NCBI GenBank assembly: GCA_948099385.1
Contig: CANUEZ040000116.1
Span: 15,907,501-15,971,500, forward strand
Source: Fasciola hepatica
Lineage: Eukaryota; Platyhelminthes; Trematoda; Plagiorchiida; Fasciolidae
Reading direction: 5' to 3'
DNA: 64,000 nucleotides
Below, piece by piece: positions 1 through 9,759 of the stretch. Within the stretch, counting starts at the first letter, position 1. Each line of letters starts with the position of its first letter. The translations under genes and the position numbers were made by a program. The notes beneath the pieces were generated by a model, which ran no database searches, was not told the DNA's origin, and saw only the letters and a list, made by a program, of their open reading frames with translations.

Positions 1-1455
1 ACTGTTACCTGAAGCAGATGCTATTTCCATTTCTTCGGCTACCTTGACCCACCAATTTTCGCGATCCTTCTTAATGCTTTTCGTAGCTTGCAACTGTAGC
101 TTTCTCCGCATCTTATTCATCTCCGTACAGTTCGAAAGCTGACGCTTTCGCTCCATTATACTCAGCGACTCTTGATAGATCCAGTGTCGTTGATGGACAA
201 CGGATCTAGGACCACAGGCAAAACCTGCTGCAACGTGCATCGCCCGTTTGATATGAGCCCAATGATCATCTACATTACTGTTCGTCGTAGATCCTAGCTC
301 ATGAGCTAACTTCTGCTCATAACGGGTGCGTACTTCTGGATCACACATGCGTTGCACGGCTAACCAGGTTTGCGGTTTGCGACGATGACCATGGAGCTGG
401 ACAGATAATCGCATTAAAACTAATGCATGGTCTGACTCTACGTACGTGGACCAGTAAGATCTACAGTTCTGAACAGAACTGCGCCACCGGTAGCTTACGG
501 CAATATGATCAATCTGATTCGAAGTACCTGTAGAGTTAGAGCGACATGTCGCTGTGAGACGCGAGCTGTGTCGGAAATTTGTGCTAGACAAGAACAATCG
601 ATTGTCTGCACAAAACTGGAGAAGTCTATCCCCGTTATCTGTACGCTCAGCAGGTAAAGCACAGCGCCCACCTAAACAGGCTTCTGACGCACTGAGTTTG
701 CCAACTTGTACACTGAAGTCACCAGCTAGCACTACAATGTCAAAACCTTTCCCGTTGCGAACGAGGGTGGCGAGTTCATCGTAGAACTCATCTTTCTGCA
801 AGTCTGAGCTGCAGTGCGTTGGGGCGTACGCCGAGATCACAAACAAATTGCGTTTAACACAACTATCCTTTCGAACGTCAACTGACCCTTGGAGTCTCAC
901 AGCACATAAGCGACTGTTAACAGGGATCCAATCTAAAAGGCCAGCCTCAGCCATGTTACTCAAGACAATTCCTACACCACGTTGACCCACAGCTCTAGCT
1001 GCTTCGTCTCCTGAGGTACGCAGGAAATACCTCGATGAGATACCAGGAGCAGTTAGTTGAATTACACTGCTCGAATCCTGGATACTCGTTTCGCTTAAGC
1101 AGCAAACATCAATCTTCAGAGAATCTGACGTGAGGGCTAGGCACCCCTGCTGACCGGCCTGCATGAGTGTACACACGTTGAAGGAGCAGAGGCTCAGAGG
1201 CTGACGAGGCTTGAGAAAATGTGAGTTACCAGACAGAGGATTATTCTCGACTTTATTTGACAGTGAATCGTTGCAAGTATCGACCGTGTCATCAGTGGGA
1301 GCATTATGGGTGGATAGACGGGGCAAAGAGAGGTGGTTGGGGACAGAAGAGAAAGGTTGAATAAAAGAGAGGGAACTCTGAGCAGTAGCCCACTTATCAC
1401 TACCCACCCCACTCGATGCAATGGGCAGTGCGGTCCTGATTACCCTGCGAGACGA
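1..1455 (-). CDS. RTE-type LINE endonuclease region, open to the window edge
   Basis: Read on the minus strand, the frame is open for 485 codons from just after a TAG at 1456-1458 to base 1, with no stop, so the element continues left of the window. It encodes the apurinic-type endonuclease that nicks target DNA for a non-LTR retrotransposon, then the linker towards reverse transcriptase. Visible motifs in order are SFNVCTL, DVCCLSET (catalytic Glu), GVGIVL, VISAYAPT, AGDFSVQVG, IDHIAVSYRWR, ESDHALV and, near base 1, ENWWVKVAEEMEIA. The order and wording match the RTE clade as I know it from flukes. The first ATG (1164) lies inside the endonuclease, so the true start is upstream or lost. The catalytic GDFN motif reads GDFS. 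The frame is otherwise intact, which suggests a fairly young copy. Confidence 0.85.
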
Positions 1456-2733
1456 CTATTGCATTATGAAATTCTTTGTATTGGTGCAGTTCATGGGAGA
1501 TATTGGACGGGTACTGCTAGGGTGTCCAGCCACAAAGCAGGAGAACGATTAGGGTTCTCAACCAAAGCCTTTAGTTCTAACGAGAACTTGTCCGCAAGGC
1601 GGCGGGGATGGCTGAGTGCAGCCCTATCTACTCAGATCAATTATTCTCCCACTGATTTTGCCGATTGAGTTGTGAACTCAAATTGACCCCCAACCTGGAG
1701 GACCAGGAGACTGGACTTTGGCTGACCTCTACCCATTGACCTGTCAGGTATGATTGCATCTCCGGCTTAAAGAAGCCATCCTGTACAACTCTTTGGGTCA
1801 TAGAGGCGCGCAAGCCATCACACCACGTCAAGGTGCAGTCTCGTCGTGATGGTCGTGATGGTAATAGGACAGAGAGGAAAAAGTTAAGCTCGGCTTCTCT
1901 AGTATTTTAATATTGTTCGTTATGACGCCGAAGATGTCTGGTATAGTTCACATAAACCTACAAGGTTATTAAGAACCTCTCTCGTGTTGCTGTGGGCGAT
2001 CTGATAGTACAAGCTCCTGTATGAGGTACAAGGGGATACAGTCTCAAACTACAAAATAGACACTGAAAGCTGAAGCTGAGGGCCAAGTTCTTCACACATC
2101 GGGTAGTACTGTATTGGGAAAGATTGCCGAAAATTGCCGCTGGTTTTGCCAATAAGGCGGCCTTCCAGAAAGCTTATGACTTATCTTTGAACAGTGTTCG
2201 CAGAGTTGACTTTATAATGAGAGTGAGAAAACAAGAACCGCTACCTTCAAATAAGATGTCTGCCGAATGTAATACTACTCTAAAACATTCTGTCTTTCAG
2301 ACAAAACATACCATAAGCAATTTTAGGAGCCAAGAAAACTTGCTGATAATATAGCGATGTGGACGCACAACTGGTTTAGATCACGAACTGTAATGAAATG
2401 AATGATTCTGTTACTGTTTACAAGGGAACCAGTTGGCACAAAAATCCTCGTCTCCTTCACTGAAAGCTGCAAATTAGCTGAGGGGTGGCATAAAATATCT
2501 CCACCCCCCATATTGGGTAGATATGTGCGTGCGAAGTAGATTACTGGATATGAATGAGAGACACTGTAGGTTGGTTCACTATCAAACCTGACCTGTTGAT
2601 GTGTAAAACTTGCTTTTCCAAGTGTCCATGTTACAATGAACAATTCTTCCTCATAATACAGTGATCTTTTACAGAACTTCACATCAGTCCTTTACATTGC
2701 GATCCTGTACGAGCACGTAGTAAAAAAGACAGA
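1456..2733. other. No recognisable gene
   Basis: Short frames occur on both strands, for example 111 codons at 1333-1668 plus and 119 codons at 2323-2682 minus. None shows a family motif, and the latter begins with GTG directly after an in-frame TAA. The stretch could be upstream sequence of the RTE copy to the left or plain intergenic or intronic DNA. Confidence 0.4.
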
Positions 2734-3300
2734 CTAACCTCTCAGTAGCGATCTTGAATGATCTGGATCCGGCGGTGAACTGGACTCGCGCAACGATTTG
2801 GATGGACCATGTCCGAATGCTGTACGACGAGCCAGTACAGATAACGGCTCTTGTCTACGTGAACCACCACTCCCGCTAATCCATTGATCGGTTCGTATTG
2901 CTGAATTGGCGGTCGGTGAAGCGATAGACTTTGATCTTGCAAGTCTCGCCTTCAGCGGGACCAGTTGTGGACTTGGTGGCGGCGGTGGCAATGGTGGAGG
3001 CTGCGGCGGTGACGTCACACGAGGCATTCCAGATGACATCAAATTTGGCCCGGTTCCTAACGGTCGTGCACTGGTTGACAACCATATGGGTGCAGCAATT
3101 CCACTAGTTGCAGTAGTGTGTGTACGGGAACAACTGGGCTGGGGTAGTAAATAGCCACCCGCATTTCGTCGCGTTCCAGCCCCCGAGGAGACATCAGAAC
3201 CGCCCCCCGGGGGATGGTGAGACTGCATTGACCCCGTTGAGATGATTGGTTTTCTTACGGAATCGGACTCCCCCCGAGGCGGTCGTGTGGTATGAGGCAT
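2734..3300 (-). CDS. Candidate host exon: proline/serine-rich 188-codon frame
   Basis: The minus strand opens with a true ATG at 3300, preceded immediately by in-frame TAG TAG, so this start is well defined. The predicted protein is rich in Pro, Ser, Thr, Arg and Gly, with a run of prolines (PPQPPPLPPPPPSPQ) in the middle and no membrane segment or known domain. The segment is richer in G and C than its surroundings. The last codons sit on a sequence reading GAG|GTTAGT, a good splice-donor match at about 2738, so the TAG that closes the frame may be intronic and this may be a first coding exon. A 34-base candidate intron ending CGTACAG follows, but splicing there gives only nine more codons before a stop. 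I see no similarity to retroelement proteins. It may be a chance frame in GC-rich DNA; the function is unknown. Confidence 0.4.
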   Translation of the reverse strand: MPHTTRPPRGESDSVRKPIISTGSMQSHHPPGGGSDVSSGAGTRRNAGGYLLPQPSCSRTHTTATSGIAAPIWLSTSARPLGTGPNLMSSGMPRVTSPPQPPPLPPPPPSPQLVPLKARLARSKSIASPTANSAIRTDQWISGSGGSRRQEPLSVLARRTAFGHGPSKSLRESSSPPDPDHSRSLLRG

Positions 3301-6180
3301 AAAAAACTACTAAACAGAACCCGTTTTCAGGTACTGCAAGTTATATCCAAAATGACCATTCAGTTTCATTCGAAAAGGGGACGGAGACTGACTAGTGAGA
3401 AGACAGGTCGGTCGATCAGCTAACCAGAAACAGAGTCAGCAGCAAAGAACAATCCACTGAATCACTGATCCAATGAGTAATGTTTACATGATAAGGCTGA
3501 AAGACAATGAAAAGAGGTAACAACATTCATTTATTCATACATAAGTATGTACAATTTATTGAAAGCATATCAGGTAAATAATAATTATAATAATGAGCCG
3601 CTAGATTGTGAATCTTTGATCATCCGACAGAAGCTATCCATCAAGCAAACACGAGAACAAAGTCACTCAAAAAAGACAAACGATGCACTAGGTGACGTGA
3701 GTGTGTGCAGAGTTTAAAGGTCAGCAGCTACCAGTTAGTACAAAAAATATAAGTTAACATCAGAACATCCAACCTTCTCGAGCACGTAGAAACGTAACTG
3801 CAAAAACAGGCAACTAAATTTTCAGCGCGCACAAAAAACACTGAATAACGAGCGTTTGTGAAAAAGGTTCTGGAGGTCAGATGAAATAGTGCAGACTAAC
3901 CAATGGGCATAGCTGCCCAACTCGCCCAAAATTTGCTTTCCAGTTGGCGGGGATAAAACGAGACTAATATGGACTTATCCGACCTATCGTACCGAAGTTT
4001 GCTAAAGAGCATTTTTTTAATTGCAGTCGATGTCTACCACGGCTTAGCGTCTCATCCTGCGAGAGGAAATACATGTAGGAGTGGACAGAAACGTGCTTCA
4101 AATTTCGTGGTTTGATATTTGAAGTTATTCGACACACCATTTTACATGCAAACACACACAGACAGTCGGTTGTCAATGCTGTCAAAAATATTTGAGCGAA
4201 ATATCAACTGTCATTTAAAAGAGACATTGCGACTAACAGTCCCGTATGGCCCCAAATAATGCGGCAGCGTATGCCTGTGTCCGATCTAAAATCTTCGGAA
4301 GACCGTGCACATTTCGTGCCTTTGTTTTTTTGTTACAGATGTTTAGTTCAATCTTCAACTAACGTGTATTTTGACGTCTATTGGATTTAAGATAAACATT
4401 TTCCCAGCTCAAGAAGCACGGTGCATTGCTAGTAGCTTTTCGACAACTAGTTATGAACATTATTCGGAGTCTTTATTCTATTTTCTTCTTTGTGCGATCT
4501 GCATTATTCATTTTGTTATACTCAGTCACAGGGAATCAGAAACAAACATCGATGGTTAGGTTCAACTCAGGAATTTTGTAGCAACCAAACAATCTGAGCA
4601 AAACATTTTACATTCGTTCTTCCGTCTCTGACGAAGTGGTTGATGTAGTCTTGAGTGGTTTGACCGTGAAGGCATAACATGTTATCACGAAGATAAACAA
4701 CACGGAGAAGGCATTCTTATTAGAACTGATTTGGACTATGCTTCAGCATTTGTATTCTTTTTTTCTTTTTTTAAGTTTGTAGCCGAGACGACAGTAATCC
4801 AAAATCAAATCAAACGAAATTCATTCTGATGACCAGGAAATCCATGCATATTTCTTTCAAATTTAATGAAGTGTACCCAAATGTCCGGGAATCCACTAAG
4901 TTCCGCAAAATGAAGACGTGCGGATGAACAACATAATTCCAGAAAGTCTGCTGTCCTCAAATGGTTTGACAAAATTGGTGAACCTGGGTGAATGAAACAT
5001 CTCTCACAATAAGAAGTAAAATTGTGGATGCACAATTAACAACTTCCCAGTCAGAATGCATAAGTTACAACGTTTCTGTCATACATGTATCGGACCCATA
5101 CTTTGAATGAATACCTGTGTGAACATTAGCTCCTCGTCTGTGCACCACCCTGTGCGCCTAAGAGCCACCATAAAATAGTGTTGACGCCGTTCTAGTTTTA
5201 TTTCATAAGCGCGTTATCAAACAATAAAACTACCGTGATTTAACTAAGGATTGGACGTCCCGGTCTTCAGCTAGCAAGCACACTCAAGCGACCTACAGAC
5301 GACTTACAGAGAAAACTAGAAAGACATGACGAAAGACTGGTCACTGCATGAGACAGTAGATACAGTTGTTCTCAAGGTTGACAATTCGCTGATCACTAAC
5401 AAATAATATTTGCTTTTTTGACCCTTCTTGTCGTAATCAAAGACGGTCAGTTCTGTTCTTTCAACCATTCCTTTGGCACTGCTGTGTTTCGGTGTCGACC
5501 TCATTTATTCGTCGATTCGAGGGCAAAACGAACAGAAAATCATACAGAACAAACGAACTGAGAAATTATGAATGAAAATCATGAATAATTAAGGCTCTAA
5601 TGAAACTACGTCACTTACCGACGCACTTAGCCATATCACCCACTACCCGAAATCATCCGATGGGTGAATCTCGTTGGCATCAACCGGGAAGTCCTACTCG
5701 GTCGTGTTTGCTATACTACGCCACAAAAATAAACTAAAATTACAAAATTCTAAGACATTTGTGTGATAGATGCATTGATTATGGATTCGAAGTTTCACGT
5801 TCGAGCCGGACGATGGGCGAATAGCATTGGATCTTAAATCTACTGAGTTAGTCACAGGCAAAACAAAACAATCAATTAAAACTGGTCTGTAATTTGGTCA
5901 TATCTGAGGCGTGACTTCTGAATTCGTGTTCTTCTTTTGACCGAAACCATGAAACAACCAGCCGTACCAGGGAGCTCACTTGATATACCAAGAGTTAAAA
6001 TTCTGAAAAAAGCAGACTGGACACTAACCAATGCCTTTACCCACAGAGAACCCACGTGGAAAATAAGGGCAAAACTAACGCATAATCGGGTAACACCCAA
6101 GCATTACGTTACCTCTTTGAATACGTATGGATAAACTCCACTGCAGATGTCACGTTGATACTACAGATAAGCGAACAGCA
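3301..6180. other. Long stretch without recognised genes
   Basis: AT-richer sequence with only short scattered frames on both strands (about 60-76 codons). No retroelement motif, tRNA or strong repeat was recognised. If the proline-rich frame at 2734-3300 is a real first exon, its 5' UTR and promoter would lie in the lower part of this interval. The stretch around 5610-5830 has a phrase (ACGTTCGAGCC) resembling a pol III B box, but no matching A box was convincing. Confidence 0.4.
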
Positions 6181-6356
6181 TGTCATGTCCATTTGGTATT
6201 TTCTATCTATCTTAGTTTTATTACTGTTGTTCTACTGAATTACCACTTTGTTGTTTTCAGATCCCACCGTTAAGTTGTACGTCGAATAGAGCCTAAATTC
6301 TAGGCCTGTCTTGTGTCTGCCTCAGCCACTCGGATTTCGTAGCCATACACGTATCA
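6181..6356 (+). repeat. Left LTR of gypsy element G1
   Basis: A 176-base block is repeated in the same orientation at 8177-8353. The shared core includes CTTAGTTTTATTACTGTTG and CCACCGTTAAGTTGTACGTC. The start TG and end CA fit LTR termini. No clear primer-binding site follows. Confidence 0.8.
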
Positions 6357-6384
6357 GTTTATTCGACATACATACCGTCTCAAA

Positions 6385-6890
6385 TTGGTACGCTATCTTC
6401 GTCCTGAACGATTTGACGCAGATCCAAATTCGATTACCCCTTCAAAATTTGGTGTCATTGGCTCTGCACGTTCAATAGACTTGACTTCCTATACAACTAT
6501 ATCTCTCCGACCATATACGATTATGTGGCTGAATGTACTTCATACAACGATGCTATTCAAACCCTTTAAAAATTGGTAATCAAGCCACCCAATAAAGTCT
6601 TCGCACGCTACCCGCTCGCAACATGCAAACAGGAAATGGGGCAAGATTTCAACCAGTTCTTCCAAACTTTGAAATCTTTAGCTAAGGATTGTAATTTCCG
6701 GGCCTTGACAGCCGAACAAAATGAAAACGATGCTATTAGGGACGCCTTCATAAGCGGGATGCAGTTGAACATTGTCGGACAGCGACTTCTTGAAAATAAA
6801 TCTCTGGACTTGCAAACTGGCTTGGGACTAGCCCGATCACACGAAATGGCCCAACAACAATCCAGCGCCTTCCAGACACCATCGATATGA
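6385..6890 (+). pseudogene. Gypsy gag remnant (G1)
   Basis: This encodes the structural gag protein that would assemble the retrotransposon particle. The N-terminal motif YLRPERFDADPNS appears at 6395-6440. After a frameshift near 6570 the capsid-like part runs ARYPLATCKQEMGQDFNQFF, SLAKDCNFRALTAEQNEN, NDAIRDAFISGM and QRLLENKSLDLQT, ending at a stop at 6888-6890. The order is that of the gypsy gag family with a C-terminal zinc knuckle. The knuckle follows further on, at about 7002-7125 (CYFCDRQ, then DCGE and KGYFKRVC), with a frameshift inside the second. The gene is not functional as it stands. Confidence 0.8.
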
Positions 6891-7194
6891 TATACGGCTT
6901 CGGCGTCAACGCCCACCGCATCAACTGATAATTGTCCCTCTGATCACAAGGAAAGTAGCGACTCACTCAGGGAAACGATGTCAGCGGTGGTAAGAAACTA
7001 GTGCTATTTTTGTGATAGACAGATACCCTCGATTCAAATGTCCTGCTAATGATGCGGTTTGGAGTGACTGCGGAGAAAGGGATACTTCAAACGTGTCTGC
7101 CGATCGCCTCCAGAGAAACGAATAGCCTCTGCCACAACACCTATACCCTCTACCACCATCACCGTCTCTTCTCTGGATTGTCTCCTAAATGCGG

Positions 7195-7470
7195 TAACAA
7201 GGAATACTGTGAACAAGATCCTTATGGAAGCTCTGGAAGACACGCGAATTTCCGACAGTTACACCTCCGAATCCGTGGTACAGAGTCACCGTCTTGAAAT
7301 CATACAGCCATCCAGCGTCATCGCCAGGGCTTCTACAACATTAGTCAGTCAAACGAAGGGTCGCTGTTTTGTTAATATAAGTCTTGAGAATAATTCGTAC
7401 GACAACTTCAAACTCTCTGTGCTCCCTCATCTGTGTGCGGATGTATAAGTGGGACACGATTCTTTGAAAT
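7195..7470 (+). pseudogene. Gypsy aspartic protease remnant (G1)
   Basis: The frame contains VNKILMEALEDTRISDSYTS, followed by IARASTTLVSQTKGRCFVNI and FKLSVLPHLCADVISG. This is the retropepsin-like protease that cleaves gag-pol. The active-site triad of the family, Asp-Thr-Gly, reads Asp-Thr-Arg at about 7239-7247, which would abolish activity. It lies between the zinc knuckles and the RT remnant, as expected in a gypsy pol. Confidence 0.75.
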
Positions 7471-7599
7471 TCCGCGAAGCAATTGGAATTCCATTTAGTG
7501 GTAGCAAACCAACTTTCTCCCTCTGTAGTGTGTGTGACTGCTTTACGTATTAAACCTCCTCCTTTCGGGAACTTGATACCAGATTGCAAGCTTATCGCA

Positions 7600-8165
7600 A
7601 CTGAACCACGACTTCATACTTCTGAAGATGAGGAATTCATTCGATCGGAGATTCAGTGACGTCTGAAGGGCGGCATCATTGAAAAATCAACGTCACCCTG
7701 GCGCGCTCAAGTCTTAGTTACAACAAACGAAAGACCTCAAAGACGCATAATAGTTGACTGCAGTCAAACTATCAACCGATATACGTAACTGGACGCTTAT
7801 TCACTGCCCAGAATCGATTAAACAGTATCTTAAGTATCTCGATATTCTAGTTTCAGTGCATTGGATTTGCGAAGCGCATATCACCAAATCTCCGTGGGAA
7901 AACAATACAGCCCATAAAATGCTTTTGAAGCCTGTAGTAATTTATGTCAGTTCTGCCGGATACCGTTCGGAGGGACGAGTGGTGTAGCTTGTATTCAGCG
8001 TGCTATCGACAAAATGAGTCGTGAAGAAAACTTGAAAGGAACGTTCACTTACATCGATAATATAACCGTGTGTGGCGTAAACGAAGATGATCACGGTAGG
8101 AATCTTACTAATTTCCTTAATGTTGTGATAAAATACGGACTTACTCGGGACGATCAAAACAGTTC
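7600..8165 (+). pseudogene. Gypsy reverse transcriptase, N-terminal part (G1)
   Basis: Segments in shifting frames read VLVTTNERPQRRIIVDCSQT, FSALDLRSAYHQISVGKQY, FEACSNLCQFCRIPFGGTSG, and TFTYIDNITVCGVNEDDH. These are RT fingers and palm blocks in the correct order, including the LDLRSAYHQI block with the first catalytic Asp and the catalytic box. The box reads YIDN rather than the usual YxDD at 8049-8060. The coding sequence stops shortly after (KYGLTRDDQN), about ten bases before the right LTR, so RNase H and integrase were deleted. Confidence 0.8.
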
Positions 8166-8176
8166 GCGGGGATGAA

Positions 8177-8353
8177 CGTCATTTTTATTTGTCAGTTTCT
8201 ATCTACCTTAGTTTTATTACTGTTGTTCTACTGAATTCCCATTTTGTTGTTTTCAGATCCCACCGTTAAGTTGTACGTCGAATAGAGCCTAAATTCTAGG
8301 CCTCTGTCTTCTGTCTGCCTCAACCACTTGGATTTCGTAATCATACAAGTATC
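8177..8353 (+). repeat. Right LTR of gypsy element G1
   Basis: Direct repeat of 6181-6356 with scattered substitutions and a few small insertions and deletions, including CG in place of the initial TG. It ends ATACAAGTATCA, against ATACACGTATCA in the left copy. The differences show the element has been fixed for a long time. Confidence 0.8.
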
Positions 8354-9000
8354 ACAATAATAAAATGTTTGTTCACAGATGGGATTCTCAGAGATGGTCT
8401 GTTATATTCGAATAGTATCATCCTGAGTAATAAATTTCACGTTATTTATTCTAGCACTAAAATCAAGGCTCTCCATTATGTTGAAGAGACAGACATTCAA
8501 AGTTACAACTTCGATATATGTAAGCTATGTAAATGGTCTAGCAATTCGGCCTTGATACAAAACTCTACTTCAACTTTTCTATCCCGGTAATGTAATGTGC
8601 AACGTTTTTGCATGCTTGCCTCTTTTTATTGTTTCCATCACTTGCATATGAACAATTGTCACAACTGAAGTTTGCGCTCATAAAGATGAGAAGAAATAGT
8701 CCACCACTCACTGCAGAGCCAATGCTTTCGGTCTCTTCAGTCATACCAAGTTTGGATAATCTGGTTTAAGTTCTGTTGTGAAAAAGTCAACGTTTGACTG
8801 GAAATGTCGTTTACTTTGTTATTTCTTGTTTCATCATAATATATTATTTGGAGCTTAAACCAAGTAAACAATTTGAATTAAATCTGCTATTTTGCTTGGA
8901 AAAACTTAACTAATGCATCTATTCCAGTAAAAAAATAACAATTACAATTTTATTTGGAAACAGCTTCCAACTTTGATGTTAAGTGCATCGAAAAGCTGAA
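8354..9000. other. No recognisable gene
   Basis: AT-rich sequence with one 73-codon plus-strand frame (8369-8590) that shows no family motif. It may be upstream sequence of the Jockey-like element that becomes recognisable at about 9030. Confidence 0.35.
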
Positions 9001-9029
9001 AGAGTCACATTCAATGCCACCAGATGTCT

Positions 9030-9650
9030 CCGAAGTTTTTTGATCAAGTGTGGCACGAAGGTTTGTTGTCAAAACTAACTGAGTATGGATGTTAACCTAA
9101 ACTCTTTTACTAGACACTAAGTTTCTTAAGCAACCGCTCCACTGAGATCCTAGTCGATGGGGGCCTGCCAAATGCAAAACAGATGAATGCCGGTGTCCAT
9201 AAAGGTCCTGCATTATTCCCCAATGTCGTCCTTGCTTCTCACCAATAATCTTCTTCCCCACACTTCCAACACAGTTCATTTTTGCGGATGACACCACTGT
9301 TCAATGCTCCCTGTCTCATCCGTATTGTTGTGCCTTAATGCGTGACATTTCTCCCATCGTTTTAATGTCTGTGCTATTGAATAACGAATTTGATCGAATT
9401 ATTGTCTGGAACTCAGACAACCGTATGCTTTTCAATGCAGCAAAAGCTCAAAGTCTGTCCATTCCTATAATGCGGGATTCTTATTACCTAGTTTCCAAGT
9501 TTGACTTCACTACCCTTAATTCGACATCGTCCTAGGTTCTTCTCGGCCTTCAATATCCCCATTCCCTTTCTTGGTTTTGTATGTCGCACACGCCTGTTCG
9601 ACTGATAGGCTTTCCACTACTTCTTACACACGTCATCCTTAATCCGAACT
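9030..9650 (+). pseudogene. Jockey/CR1-like LINE reverse transcriptase, palm part
   Basis: The sequence reads FDQVWHEGLLSKLTEYG, then FLSNRSTEILVDGGLP, INAGV-like NAGVHKGPAL and FIFADDTTVQCS, in frames broken by stops and shifts. These are the palm blocks of a Jockey/CR1-like reverse transcriptase, which copies its own RNA at a nicked genomic target; the catalytic ADD at 9276-9299 is retained. Past about 9540 the text (LLGLQYPHSLSW) resembles the post-palm block. The match then stops because an RTE element lies from about 9760; the same protein resumes at 12,235. Confidence 0.65.
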
Positions 9651-9759
9651 GTGGGCCGTTGTACTGCTCGAGCGTCCAGTCAAGATTAGATTTTTTTATT
9701 CAAGGATGAATCTCTAGCCTTTATGGAGACAAGCGCTTTCTGCAAAGCGGAAATGTTAA

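Larger units (their letters stand above)
6181..8353 (+). mobile_element. Internally deleted Ty3/gypsy LTR retrotransposon (G1)
   Basis: Two direct repeats of about 176 bp flank a 1.8-kb interior that reads, in order, gag, two damaged zinc knuckles, aspartic protease and the first part of reverse transcriptase. The rest of RT, RNase H and integrase are missing, so the interior is well under half the usual gypsy length. The element is non-autonomous and decayed, with several frameshifts and stops. The repeats begin TGTCATG (left) or CGTCATT (right) and both end GTATCA. I saw no obvious target-site duplication. Gag wording (LRPERFDADPNS, NDAIRDAFISGM, QRLLENKSLDLQT) matches a gypsy lineage common in flatworms. 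Confidence 0.85.

Noticed and set aside
2323..2682. 119-codon minus-strand frame as a second exon of the proline-rich gene
   Set aside because: It begins at GTG after an in-frame TAA, and the only nearby acceptor (CGTACAG) does not join it in frame to the upstream donor.
2906..3154. 82-codon glycine-rich plus-strand frame
   Set aside because: It is the opposite-strand shadow of the proline-rich frame; the Gly run is the complement of the Pro run.
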